Of a DNA stretch of 64,000 nt, positions 44,126-52,693 are shown one piece after another. The notes under the pieces were generated by a model. It was not told the origin of the DNA and searched no databases. It saw nothing but the letters and a program-made list of their open reading frames with translations. The position numbers and the translations under genes are program-made. The DNA comes from Terrimonas pollutisoli (GTDB taxonomy: Bacteria > Bacteroidota > Bacteroidia > Chitinophagales > Chitinophagaceae): positions 1 through 64,000 of the forward strand of contig NZ_JARKNA010000011.1 of NCBI RefSeq assembly GCF_029360765.1, given 5' to 3'. How positions within the stretch are numbered: position 1 is the stretch's first letter; every line of letters begins with the position of its first letter.

Positions 44126-44360
44126 GATTAACTTTTATTTCAAACTAAAGTGCAAAAAAATTAGCGAAAGATTGCCCACATGCAGTGCAATGTTAGCGAT
44201 AAATTTATTTCCGAAAAAGAGAATGGCGACACTGCGACTGGCATAACAATTATTAACAGCCCTTAAAATCAAAACGGCTTCGAATAGAGAAAACGCATCC
44301 GCTATTTTTTTAATCATTTGTTATTATAAAAATAAAAGCTCTTCCTAAATTTATATACCC

Positions 44361-45266
44361 ATGCTGAAACAAGTACGAAAAGGAAGATGGTTGCGAAGGA
44401 CATTGCGTGTCCTGGTAATACTGATCGGTATGATCATTATTGCCTGCCTCATTTTTGATCACTATGTCCAGTTTCGCCGTTCAGACGAAGAATTGAATAA
44501 AATATTTACCGAACAAAACATTGATGCAACAATACATTATTATACATCAAAGGGGCGCAGGTTGCGCTATGTAGCTGCGGGGAATGACACTCTCCCCACC
44601 TTGCTTTTTCTGCACGGTTCACCGGGTTCTATCAGTTACTACAGCCGGCGGTATAAAGACAGCGCCTTGCACGGACGTTTCAGGATGTATGCGGTAGATC
44701 GTCCCGGCTATGGTTATTCCGGTTTGGGTAATCCCGAGCCGTCAATTGAGAAACAAGTGGAAATGATTCGCCCTATATTGGATAGTCTTAATCATGCGCA
44801 CCACCCCATCTTAGTGGTGGGGAGTTCATATGGCGCATCTATCGCTTGTCGCCTCGCAATGGATCACCCGGAGTTGGTGGATGGTTTGGTCCTGACAGGC
44901 CCTGCAATTGGACCAGGCCGCGAAACTTATTTTAGCATCACACCCTATATTGAGCACTGGTCACTGCGCTGGTTTATTCCCCGCATTTTCCGTTCTGCCA
45001 ATACGGAGAAAGTATACCACAAACAAGAGTTGGAAAAAATGCTGCCACTATGGAAAAATATCCGGGTTCCGGTCTATTACCTGCAAGGCGCCAGGGACGA
45101 TATTGTTGACACCTCCAATGCAGGGTTTGCCAGGCAACAATTGATAAATGTGCCTTCACTGGAAATAAAATTTTTAAATGGCAGAAAACATTTGCTGGCG
45201 CAGTATGAATGGCCAGCCATCAGGCAGGGCATCCTCGATACTTATGAAAAAGCTGCTAGAAAATAA
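44361..45266 (+). CDS. Membrane-anchored alpha/beta hydrolase
   Basis: A 301-residue hydrolase with one N-terminal transmembrane segment (about 13-33, VLVILIGMIIIACLIF). The oxyanion loop is HGSPGSISYY (about 90-99), the nucleophile elbow GSSYGAS (about 154-160), and the acid Asp probably lies in GARDDIVD (about 245-252), with a late His in GRKHLLAQYEW (about 274-284). The substrate is unknown. It lies in the periplasm or at the inner membrane. It has no operon partner. Confidence 0.85.
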   Translation: MLKQVRKGRWLRRTLRVLVILIGMIIIACLIFDHYVQFRRSDEELNKIFTEQNIDATIHYYTSKGRRLRYVAAGNDTLPTLLFLHGSPGSISYYSRRYKDSALHGRFRMYAVDRPGYGYSGLGNPEPSIEKQVEMIRPILDSLNHAHHPILVVGSSYGASIACRLAMDHPELVDGLVLTGPAIGPGRETYFSITPYIEHWSLRWFIPRIFRSANTEKVYHKQELEKMLPLWKNIRVPVYYLQGARDDIVDTSNAGFARQQLINVPSLEIKFLNGRKHLLAQYEWPAIRQGILDTYEKAARK

Positions 45267-45391
45267 GCAGAGAGTTATAGGAACTCATTTTACTATATCA
45301 GATTTTCTCTTTTACCAAAGTGAGAGATTTGACAGTTTCAGTTATCATGTTTGTGGCCGGAATTTCTGTTGATCGGGCTGCAAATTTTTCT

Positions 45392-45640
45392 TCATACATG
45401 CCGATTCTTTTCATCAGCGGATGGTAATGTGTTTCCGATAAAAGGGCTGTCACCATAGAGATCAATCACCTTTTCTTCCAATTTTTTTATTCCCGCCCAG
45501 GCCCTTTTATTTTCTTCCGGTGTATTTCCGCCGATGGCCACGATCTCATCTATTTTCTTGTTGATATCCCATCGCTGCCAGATATACTTTAACCCTATCA
45601 CTGATTTAAAAACAGGGAAGAATAAGGTCAGAGCTGACAA
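45392..45640 (-). CDS. Small hypothetical membrane protein, start uncertain
   Basis: An 82-codon frame with a TTG start: a hydrophobic segment (SALTLFFPVFKSVIG) and then a hydrophilic helical tail (INKKIDEIVAIGGNTPEENK..AGIKKLEEKVIDLYG). The frame stays open upstream to about 45735 without an ATG, and the hydrophobic part extends (CIIVFLLSALTLFF). It may be a degraded or mis-started small membrane protein. No family is recognised. Confidence 0.3.
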   Translation of the reverse strand: MSALTLFFPVFKSVIGLKYIWQRWDINKKIDEIVAIGGNTPEENKRAWAGIKKLEEKVIDLYGDSPFIGNTLPSADEKNRHV

Positions 45641-45786
45641 TAAGAAAACAATGATGCAACCGGAACATCTTTGAAACGATTTATTTTCCGGTCGACAGGA
45701 AGTGTTAGAAGAAAAGATAATAAGCGCAGATTACCTGCTGTTAGTATAAATGGCAAGAATAAATTGTAGTTGACAATCTTACTGCA

Positions 45787-46677
45787 TTAATTCAAAAACT
45801 TCTCCCGGTATTCATTCGGACTTAATCCGACTTCCTTTTTAAACAACCGGGAAAAATATGGCGGGTTTTCAAAGCCAAGCCGGTAAGCTGTTTCGGCGAT
45901 AGTGTTATCCGAGCCAACTAATAAATTTTTGGCTTCATTGACAAGAAAAATATGAATATGCTCAAGAGCAGTTTTGCCTGTTTCCTGTTTTAATAGATCA
46001 CTCAGGTAGCGTGATGAAATATTTAATTGCAAAGCCATTTGCTTGACGGTGGGCAATCCATTTTCATTCAACAAGCCTTTCTCCGCATAATTCCGCAGTA
46101 CAGTATTGAATTTTGTTACCAGGGTTCCCGATAGTTCGGTTCGGTTAATGAATTGCCGTTTATAAAAACGCTGGGCATATTTCAAAATGGAATCCAGGTG
46201 ACCAAGAATAATTCCTTTACTGTATTCATCCTGGTTATTATAATACTCCGTCTCCATTTTATAAAATAGTTCCCAGATGATCTGCTCTTCCCGCGGCGTC
46301 AGGTGCAATGCCTCGTTCACTTCATAATCGAAGTAGCCATATTTTTTTATTTCATTATACAAAGGATGACCCATCAAAAAATCTTCGTGAACGTAAATGA
46401 TGAATCCATTTTCTTCTAATTCAAGATTACGCATGCCAACGAACTGGCCGGGCTTCATAAACGACATGGTGCCACGGTCATGATCATACTTTGTTTTGCC
46501 ATACAACATGGTTCCGGACTTGAATTTTTTGAACCCGATCATATAAAAATCGCTGCTGTGTTCGATGCCGGGGTTGGTACAGGTGCCGTTACATTTTATT
46601 AAACTGATCAGCGGATGTTCCGGCGGCGGAAACCCATGCTCATTGTGTAGATCACTTAAATTCTTTACATGTTTCAT
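45787..46677 (-). CDS. AraC-family transcriptional regulator
   Basis: A 296-residue regulator from the ATG at 46677. The start at 46713 would read through a palindrome and gives an odd N terminus. The sensory half includes a cupin-like region (about 40-110). The C-terminal double helix-turn-helix is at about 200-292, with LPTVKQMALQLNISSRYLSDLLKQ (split at about 204-227) and TIAETAYRLGFENPPYFSRLFKK plus GLSPNEYRE. It lies 67 bases downstream of an SDR gene on the same strand and is divergent-like to none. A perfect 15-base inverted repeat lies in that gap. Confidence 0.9.
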   Translation of the reverse strand: MKHVKNLSDLHNEHGFPPPEHPLISLIKCNGTCTNPGIEHSSDFYMIGFKKFKSGTMLYGKTKYDHDRGTMSFMKPGQFVGMRNLELEENGFIIYVHEDFLMGHPLYNEIKKYGYFDYEVNEALHLTPREEQIIWELFYKMETEYYNNQDEYSKGIILGHLDSILKYAQRFYKRQFINRTELSGTLVTKFNTVLRNYAEKGLLNENGLPTVKQMALQLNISSRYLSDLLKQETGKTALEHIHIFLVNEAKNLLVGSDNTIAETAYRLGFENPPYFSRLFKKEVGLSPNEYREKFLN

Positions 46678-46690
46678 TGCTATCAGTTGA

Positions 46691-46729
46691 AAGCAAAATA
46701 TACAAGGCGACACTTTGTATATTTTGCTT
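46691..46729. terminator. Perfect 15-base inverted repeat between SDR and AraC genes
   Basis: Arms AAGCAAAATATACAA (46691-46705) and TTGTATATTTTGCTT (46715-46729) with a 9-base loop. It lies 14 bases from the AraC-regulator ATG and 14 bases from the SDR stop. A/T-rich, without a classic T-run; it may be a terminator or an operator for autoregulation. Confidence 0.6.
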
Positions 46730-46743
46730 TTGAATAAATCATT

Positions 46744-47559
46744 TTAACCGTGTGCTTTCACAGCTACTTCATTCCAGCTTTCCCATTCTGCTAATCTTTC
46801 CGTATAAACCTGTTTTACCCATGGAAATGCTACTTTTCCAAGAAACAACCGCATCGGCGGGTTGGGCGAGTCAACCAGTTTAAGAATTGCTTCCGTTGTA
46901 GCTTCAGGCTTTCCAAAACTATCTTCAGTCAAACCTTGCTGGAAAGCCTCCTTCACCCTGCTGTAAGCTTCGATCGGTTGCGCATGGGCTGCGGATGTTC
47001 CAGCCCAGTCCGTTGCGAAACCATTGGGCTCAACCAATGTAATATTGATACCAAAATCTTTTACCTCGGCCGCCAGTGTTTCACTTAACCCTTCCACGGC
47101 AAACTTGGAAGCATTGTAAATACCCAATGTTGGTAAAGTGGCAATCCCCAGCACACTCGATACCTGTATGATATGGCCATGTCTTTGCTGCCGCATAATG
47201 GGCAATGCCGCTTGCGTCACCCACAGCAAACCAAATACATTGGCTTCAACCTGGCTCCTGGCTTCTTGTTCAGTCGTTTCTTCAATTGTACCGAATAATC
47301 CATAGCCGGCATTGTTTATAACAACATCCAGCCTGCCAAAATGTTCATGAGCTTTTTTTACTACGGCAAAGGATTGTGACCGGTCTGTAACATCGAGTTT
47401 TAACGGAAGTACGGCATCACCGTATTTTTTAACTAACTCTTCTAAAGCTTTTGTATTTCTTGCGGTGGCGATGACGTTGTCACCCCGTTGTAAAAATGCT
47501 TCCGCCCATATTCTTCCAAATCCGCGGGAAGCTCCGGTAATTAAAATTGTTTGTGCCAT
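46744..47559 (-). CDS. Short-chain dehydrogenase/reductase
   Basis: A 271-residue classical SDR. The cofactor motif is TGASRGFGR (about 7-15), with Arg before the last Gly pointing to NADP(H). NNAGYG (about 86-91), catalytic Ser in VSSVLG (about 139-144) and YNASK (about 154-158) complete the active site. The substrate is unknown. It is divergent from the YdhR-like gene (176-base spacer) and upstream of the AraC regulator, a common arrangement for inducible detoxification genes. Confidence 0.9.
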   Translation of the reverse strand: MAQTILITGASRGFGRIWAEAFLQRGDNVIATARNTKALEELVKKYGDAVLPLKLDVTDRSQSFAVVKKAHEHFGRLDVVINNAGYGLFGTIEETTEQEARSQVEANVFGLLWVTQAALPIMRQQRHGHIIQVSSVLGIATLPTLGIYNASKFAVEGLSETLAAEVKDFGINITLVEPNGFATDWAGTSAAHAQPIEAYSRVKEAFQQGLTEDSFGKPEATTEAILKLVDSPNPPMRLFLGKVAFPWVKQVYTERLAEWESWNEVAVKAHG

Positions 47560-47734
47560 TTTTCTTTTGTTTTATAGCACAAAGTTGATTTGATCAAGGC
47601 AGCCGGTTGTTATACAAAAGTCGGGAATGGTGATACATTTTGACGTTGCCCGTCAAATCGGGTAACTTGTATTTCAATTGCCGCCTCCTGCCGTCTGGCA
47701 AAATTCTTGCGGCTTAAATCAAAAACCACTTGCC

Positions 47735-48061
47735 ATGTCACAGCGAATTTTCATCACCAAATTCAACTACAACTTGCCCGCGAACGAGTTCAGAAGTTTG
47801 CTTTCATCGGTAGCTGATGAGTTTGCTAAAGTGCCGGGATGTCAGTGGAAAATCTGGCTGATCGACGAAGCAAAAAATGAAGGCGGCGCCGTTTATCTTT
47901 TCAACAGTAAAGAAGCACTGGAACAATTTAAAGCAAGCCCGCTGGTTGCTTCTGTTCTCTCCCATCCTGCCTTATTTAATTTTGATTTTAGGGAAACTGA
48001 CATTGTAAAGGAACCCAGTGAAATCACCAGGGCGCCGTTAATGGAAATGGCTGTTGCCTGA
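47735..48061 (+). CDS. YdhR-like putative monooxygenase
   Basis: A 108-residue protein from the ATG at 47735 (MSQRIFITKFNYNL); an upstream frame from 47678 adds a Cys/Pro-rich stretch without family likeness. It resembles YdhR/ABM-fold small monooxygenases: CQWKIWLIDEAKNEGGAVYLF (split at about 39-59) and SKEALEQFKASPLV (about 61-74). It is divergent from the SDR gene and probably co-regulated. It ends in a strong terminator (48083-48116). Confidence 0.75.
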   Translation: MSQRIFITKFNYNLPANEFRSLLSSVADEFAKVPGCQWKIWLIDEAKNEGGAVYLFNSKEALEQFKASPLVASVLSHPALFNFDFRETDIVKEPSEITRAPLMEMAVA

Positions 48062-48082
48062 TGATTTGTACAGGTTATTGAA

Positions 48083-48120
48083 ATTATAATCCCGGCAATT
48101 CAACCGGGATTATAATTCTT
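48083..48120 (+). terminator. Strong intrinsic terminator
   Basis: Perfect 13-base arms ATTATAATCCCGG (48083-48095) and CCGGGATTATAAT (48104-48116), 8-base loop, then T-rich sequence. It follows the YdhR-like gene. Confidence 0.85.
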
Positions 48121-48251
48121 TTGCCAGCCATGAGTTGAAACGCTGATAGAACTTCCATCATCGTCGGGTAACTTTTTCCCCTAAAGATTTCGTATTGCTA
48201 TCATCATAATTGACGGTAACAAAATTCTTTCTTCTCAGGTTGATGAATTGA

Positions 48252-48320
48252 TTAAACTATTGCAACGATTAAGAGGAAAAGAATAACCGCCAGCACAGCT
48301 CCTTTGATTACATATTGCAT
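48252..48320 (-). CDS. Possible 22-residue membrane peptide
   Basis: The frame reads MQYVIKG followed by a 15-residue hydrophobic run (AVLAVILFLLIVAIV) and a stop, so it is a single transmembrane helix. Tiny proteins of this type are real in bacteria, but there is no clear ribosome-binding site here and A/T-rich DNA readily gives such frames. Confidence 0.25.
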   Translation of the reverse strand: MQYVIKGAVLAVILFLLIVAIV

Positions 48321-48491
48321 GGTTATTTATTTTAGTCCCATAAAGAAACGAATACAGAAAGCCGAAGCAAATAACCTCAGTGATGAATTGCTAAATCGGA
48401 CGGATGAAATGTATAGGAAATGAAACAATGAAAAAAACAGCATAGAATTTGTAACCTGTATTCCGTCACAATAAATATTCAAACAAATAAT

Positions 48492-48806
48492 ATGGGATTT
48501 GATCAATACCACGAGCCGCCGCAGGAGTTGCCGCAGCGGGTAAGAACTTTTGCCCGCATGATGCAATCACTAATAGAAGAAGCGGAAGCAATTGATTGGT
48601 ACGAGCAACGTTTAGCGGTAGAAAAAGACAGGGAAGCTAAAAAAATCATGACGCAAACGCAACAGGAAGAGTTTATCCACTTTGCTATGGACCGGGAATT
48701 CCTGTTGCGGAAAAAAGAAAAATGGAGAACGATCATGAAAAATATTCTTTTCAAAGAAGGTGATATTGTAGAAAATGGTGAGAAGGCGGAGAAGAAGGTT
48801 GAATGA
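48492..48806 (+). CDS. Encapsulated-ferritin (EncFtn)-like protein
   Basis: A 104-residue two-helix protein that lines up without gaps with EncFtn proteins, the iron-oxidising cargo of encapsulin compartments. YHEP (6-9) matches the conserved N terminus. EEAEAIDWY (29-37) retains the ferroxidase Glu residues and the Trp-Tyr pair, and EEFIH (59-63) keeps the Glu and His ligands. Two subunits should form one di-iron site. There is no obvious cargo-loading peptide at the C terminus (it ends EKAEKKVE), and no encapsulin shell gene is nearby; the next gene is a serine hydrolase on the other strand. It may act alone or load into a shell encoded elsewhere. Confidence 0.8.
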   Translation: MGFDQYHEPPQELPQRVRTFARMMQSLIEEAEAIDWYEQRLAVEKDREAKKIMTQTQQEEFIHFAMDREFLLRKKEKWRTIMKNILFKEGDIVENGEKAEKKVE

Positions 48807-48819
48807 TTATTTGATAGCG

Positions 48820-48962
48820 GCCACGGGCAATGAAAGGGTGACTCAAAAGTCGTCATTAACTGAGGCCATAAGAAGGATCTTCTTCACCAGAAAGAATATG
48901 GTTGTAAAGCCATTGCTTATTGGGTGGACGAGAAGCGGGAAACCAGGGGAGCGCTGAGAACT
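48820..48962 (+). pseudogene. Possible DUF4242-like gene fragment
   Basis: The frame starting GHKKDLLHQKEYGCKAIAYW (48864 onward), followed by VDEKRETRGAL, resembles the core of DUF4242 / nickel-binding small proteins (HQ.DL..Q..YGC....YW.DE). An upstream frame holds SLTEA, which fits the family's preceding segment, so a frameshift near 48862 is likely. The 3' half of the domain is missing. I read it as a decayed fragment; the match is short. Confidence 0.4.
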
Positions 48963-48994
48963 TTTCAACGCCCTATGCAACCTGCACAACGAAC

Positions 48995-50545
48995 TCATTT
49001 GATCTCCACTCCGGTCAAGGTTATTTTCTTGTCAGGAGCTGCAAAGCTATCTTTCATGTCAACCGGAAATTTATCAGCATCAAAATGAAAGGTCATAATA
49101 AATGTATGGGGGCTATCGATATATCGCAACTGCATTTCCAGTACTGAGGAGCTTTTCCAATGGTAAGTGCCGGCTACCTGCGAAGGTGGCAAACCTTCAA
49201 AATGACCTTTTGCTGCTGCCACTAAGGAAGGCCCCAGCAGCCCGGTTGTACCTTCTATCCACTTTCCTTTTCCGAATTTCAGTAGATAAGCATTCTTTTC
49301 GGTTGTCAAACCAAGAGTGATTGCATGGTCCTTTTCAGTAAAATTGATTTGCTTAATCTTTTTAGGATTAGGCTCCATCGCAAATTTTTTACCGGAAATA
49401 ACAGGAACTGCATAACTACTATCGGTCGCAACAGGAAGCGGCAATTTCAGCAGTGACAGTCGCTTTTTAAGAATGGCCGCATTCTTTTTATCCAGGACAG
49501 ATTTATCTGCCCGCAAAGCTGGTAAGAGATATTTCCAAACAAGATCGAGCTGCCCCTGCATATCGTTCGTTTCAGAGGTAATGGCAATGACAGCATCTTC
49601 TTCGGGCAACACTAACATGTATTGACCGAATGCGCCATCGCCACGATAGGAGTTATGCCTGCTGCGCCAAAATTGATAGCAGTATCCCTGCATCCAGTCA
49701 CTGGAGTCTTTCTTTGACTGTGTAGCACCCGGCGCATTATCGACTTTAAAACTTGTCGCCTCTTCTATCCAGGCCGCTGGTAAGATTTGTTTATTGTTCC
49801 ATTTCCCTTTTTGCAGATACAATTGACCAAAGCGGGCAATATCTTCCGTCTTTACTCTTAATCCCCAGCCACCGGTGTTGACGCCCATCGGATCAGTTTC
49901 CCAATCCACACCTTGTATACCCAGTGGTCCAAACAAGCGGGGTTTCAGGTAGTCGATTATTTGTTGGCCTGTCAATTTTTGTACAATAGCTGAAAGCATA
50001 TAAGTGGCTGCTGAATTATACAAAAAAACTGAACCGGGCTGGTAAAGTATCGGTGTTGCAAAAAAACCTTTGACCCAATCCGAGTCTTTAACAATCGGAC
50101 CGGTTGGATCAGGGGCCTGACCTGCTGACATGGATAGCAGATCCTTCACCGTCAATGCAGCTAAGTAATCACTAACCTTTTCCGGTAGCTTATCAGGGAA
50201 AAAAGAAATCACCTTATCGTTTACCGTCAATAATTTTTCCTGCACGGCAAATCCAACAGCTGTAGATGTGAAACTTTTGCTGAGTGAATATAAAGTGTGC
50301 TTGAGTTCAGGACGATACGGGCTCCACCACCCTTCCGCAATCACGTTACCATGTCGCAAAATCATGAGGCTGTGCATCTCATGCTTGCTTTTATCTATGG
50401 CATCGAGAAAATCGATAATGCCTTTAGAGGAAACACCCTGTTCTTCGGGTGTGCTCCGGGGCAATGCAGTTGTTTGAGCGCTAAGTTGAATGGTCCATAG
50501 GACCAGTAATAGTAAGAATGGTGCAAAACGTAATCGTTGGTTCAT
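48995..50545 (-). CDS. Secreted serine hydrolase (beta-lactamase fold)
   Basis: A 516-residue protein with a signal peptide (ending QLSAQ, about 20-24). The SxxK motif is SLSK (about 88-91), the second motif YNSA (about 158-161), and the third region GDGAFGQYM (about 266-274). The last ~130 residues form a separate beta-rich domain, like the DUF3471-type tails on such enzymes. It is likely a periplasmic esterase or peptidase. It is a single-gene unit, and its 3' end lies against the DUF4242 fragment. Confidence 0.87.
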   Translation of the reverse strand: MNQRLRFAPFLLLLVLWTIQLSAQTTALPRSTPEEQGVSSKGIIDFLDAIDKSKHEMHSLMILRHGNVIAEGWWSPYRPELKHTLYSLSKSFTSTAVGFAVQEKLLTVNDKVISFFPDKLPEKVSDYLAALTVKDLLSMSAGQAPDPTGPIVKDSDWVKGFFATPILYQPGSVFLYNSAATYMLSAIVQKLTGQQIIDYLKPRLFGPLGIQGVDWETDPMGVNTGGWGLRVKTEDIARFGQLYLQKGKWNNKQILPAAWIEEATSFKVDNAPGATQSKKDSSDWMQGYCYQFWRSRHNSYRGDGAFGQYMLVLPEEDAVIAITSETNDMQGQLDLVWKYLLPALRADKSVLDKKNAAILKKRLSLLKLPLPVATDSSYAVPVISGKKFAMEPNPKKIKQINFTEKDHAITLGLTTEKNAYLLKFGKGKWIEGTTGLLGPSLVAAAKGHFEGLPPSQVAGTYHWKSSSVLEMQLRYIDSPHTFIMTFHFDADKFPVDMKDSFAAPDKKITLTGVEIK

Positions 50546-51079
50546 TGCAAGGCTGGTTTAATAAAAGATCTATTAAATATAAATCTTTGTCAGGATACAC
50601 GGCACCAGCACAAGGATGAAATATCTTAAATATTTTGTGCTACTGATGTTAAAACAAATGAAAGACTCAGCGTACGTTGAACAATAAACACGGTTGGACG
50701 TCGTGAGATATTCAGACTGAAACCCTTTATCCACAATCGTTTTAGCAAGTTATTGTTTCAGTGAACATCTATAAACCGGGCATAGTTTGATTTCAACAGA
50801 CCTGCATCTTGTTTTAGTTTTGTGCCAGAGTTGATCGTACTAGTCTCCAACTTCGAAAGCCGGCCAATAACGGGCCGCACCTGATGGTTGCTCAACCAAT
50901 TGCCAGCAAAATTATTTATGAACAAAAAAATGAAACTATGAAACGATTCCTGGTTATTCTCAGAAGGGTTTTTGAAAATATGGCCTACCCAATGCCATAA
51001 AGCTGTTAGCTCTTCATTTACATTATTCAATCTCATTGGCTAATGGTAGCATTAGTTCCAATGAATAAAATTATCAACT
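50546..51079. other. Intergenic, 534 bases
   Basis: No convincing gene is seen. An open frame on the minus strand (50758-51036) lacks family features. The left part should hold the serine-hydrolase promoter and the right part that of the small gene at 51080. Confidence 0.5.
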
Positions 51080-51235
51080 ATGCATTTTAATACAAACGAA
51101 TCACTACAAGAAAATAGTTCAGAAAAATCAGCTAATAAGTATAGGCTGTACAACCTGCTGTTCAACGGAAGAATTTCCCTGCAGGAATATTATGAAGCCC
51201 TCCGTGTGCTGGGCAGCCACAAAAAAGAAGGCTAA
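51080..51235 (+). CDS. Small hypothetical protein, 51 residues
   Basis: A short frame that starts MHFNTNESLQ and ends GSHKKEG. The C-terminal half (YRLYNLLFNGRISLQEYYEAL, split at about 21-41) is a plausible compact helical unit, and the N-terminal part is Ser/Asn-rich and probably disordered. A strong terminator follows at 51311-51333, which supports a real transcription unit. The family is not recognised. Confidence 0.5.
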   Translation: MHFNTNESLQENSSEKSANKYRLYNLLFNGRISLQEYYEALRVLGSHKKEG

Positions 51236-51310
51236 GATCTTTTTAGGAAATGATCATTAGGTGATGAAAAGGTAATTATTGGATATAAGAAAAGAGAAGT
51301 AAATAAGAAG

Positions 51311-51333
51311 GCCCCGGTGATTCCGGGGCTTTT
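51311..51333 (+). terminator. Intrinsic terminator
   Basis: Arms GCCCCGG (51311-51317) and CCGGGGC (51323-51329), 5-base loop, four Ts. It follows the 51-residue gene and lies before the convergent SDR gene. Confidence 0.8.
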
Positions 51334-51398
51334 GATTTTCGTTTAACTACATAAAACTTCGAAGGGCGGTTTTGATGTTTAACAATCAAAACGTCAAT

Positions 51399-52163
51399 CT
51401 ATCCATTTATACCGCCACTTACTTCAATCCGCTGCCCGTTGATCCAGCCTGCTTCCTCTGTGCATAGAAAAGCAACAACGCCACCAATATCATTTGCATT
51501 GCCAACTCGTCCAAGTGGTGATAGTGAACTAAGTCTTTCTTTCATCTGCGGATTGCTACGGATCGCTGCACTGTTAAAATCAGTTTCAATTGGGCCCGGA
51601 GCCACTACGTTGGCGGCAATGCCTTTTGCACCTAATTCTTTTGCCAGGTATTTTGTAAACACTTCGATGGCGCCTTTCATCGATGCATATACCGAATAAC
51701 CGGGATTGGTAAATCGTGTAGTGCCGGTTGAAATATTGATGATTCTTCCACCGCCATTGATATGCGGTACTAACTTTTGGGTTAAAAAATAGATTCCTTT
51801 GAAATGAACATTCAGAAAATCATTGAACAACTCTTCGGTGACCTGTTCAAAAGGCACTGTAGCCCCCATCCCTGCGTTGTTGATCAAAAAGTCAAAGGAA
51901 TTTGCCTGCCATTTTTGTCGAAGCGTTTCCTGTAATAAACTAACGAAATTATCCAGAGAAGAAAACTCGCTCATGTTGAGTTGTATAGCTGCTGCTTTCC
52001 TGCCTGTGGCTTCAATAACCGCTACTGTTTCTAATGCTTCTGCTTCTTTGGTACGATAGGTAAGAATTACATCGACCTCTTTTTTGGCGAGGGCCAGGGC
52101 CATATCTTTTCCGAGGCCGCGGCTGCCGCCCGTTACTACTGCAATCTTTTGCTGTACTGACAT
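51399..52163 (-). CDS. Short-chain dehydrogenase/reductase
   Basis: A 254-residue classical SDR: TGGSRGLGKD (about 11-20) for NADP(H) binding, NNAGMG (about 95-100), catalytic Ser in ISTGT (about 147-151), YASMK (about 161-165), and the C-terminal WINGQRIEVSGG (about 240-251) typical of FabG-like enzymes. The substrate is unknown. A divergent-free neighbour, the short AraC-type regulator (52249-52638), lies 85 bases upstream on the same strand and may control it. Confidence 0.92.
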   Translation of the reverse strand: MSVQQKIAVVTGGSRGLGKDMALALAKKEVDVILTYRTKEAEALETVAVIEATGRKAAAIQLNMSEFSSLDNFVSLLQETLRQKWQANSFDFLINNAGMGATVPFEQVTEELFNDFLNVHFKGIYFLTQKLVPHINGGGRIINISTGTTRFTNPGYSVYASMKGAIEVFTKYLAKELGAKGIAANVVAPGPIETDFNSAAIRSNPQMKERLSSLSPLGRVGNANDIGGVVAFLCTEEAGWINGQRIEVSGGING

Positions 52164-52248
52164 ATTAATTGTTTTGTAAGCAAAATTCCTCCATAGATGT
52201 AAAAGAAAATGGTGACAGCTTAAGAATAAATGGTGACTATATTAGATT

Positions 52249-52638
52249 CTATCCGGTAGCAAGATGTTGTTCCCTGAATTTCTTAGGTGTCATTCCCGTA
52301 AACTTTTTGAAAAACTTGGTAAAATTCGATGGGTCGTAAGTAAGGCGGATTGCAATTTCGGCAATAGATAACCTTTTGTCCAACAACAATTCCTTAGACA
52401 CATTCACGAGTCGCTCTTCAAACAGGTCGCAGGTAGAGTGACCTGTTACCTCTTTAATGGTATGACTAAGATGTACCGGGTGAATATGCAACATGCCGGC
52501 AAAATCTCTTATCTCCAACACTTCATCGGTTCTACCTTCTTTCAAATCCTGGATATATTTTGATAATTCAGCCAGGTATTGCCGGACGATCTCTTTTTTA
52601 CGATATGAGCTTGTTTTGCCTGTTTCTATTGTCATCAT
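52249..52638 (-). CDS. Short AraC-type regulator (HTH only)
   Basis: A 129-residue protein consisting almost only of the AraC double helix-turn-helix domain: DFAGMLHIHPVHLSHTIKEV (about 45-64) and SIAEIAIRLTYDPSNFTKFF (about 95-114), then GMTPKKFREQH. It lacks the N-terminal sensor domain of full-length members (~290 residues). It is a natural short form or a truncation; an N-terminal Lys/Ser-rich leader gives no domain. It lies upstream of an SDR gene and downstream of DinB, all leftward. Confidence 0.82.
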   Translation of the reverse strand: MMTIETGKTSSYRKKEIVRQYLAELSKYIQDLKEGRTDEVLEIRDFAGMLHIHPVHLSHTIKEVTGHSTCDLFEERLVNVSKELLLDKRLSIAEIAIRLTYDPSNFTKFFKKFTGMTPKKFREQHLATG

Positions 52639-52693
52639 ATAAAGGTTAACTATTTTTCCTTGATTTAATTAATCTGCTCCAATAGTCACTAAA

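Larger units (their letters stand above)
48062..48491. other. Intergenic, 430 bases
   Basis: It holds the terminator above and, on the minus strand, a possible 22-codon membrane peptide (48252-48320). No other gene is recognised. Confidence 0.5.

Noticed and set aside
50758..51036. 92-codon minus-strand frame
   Set aside because: No recognisable domain and irregular composition; likely chance in A/T-rich DNA.
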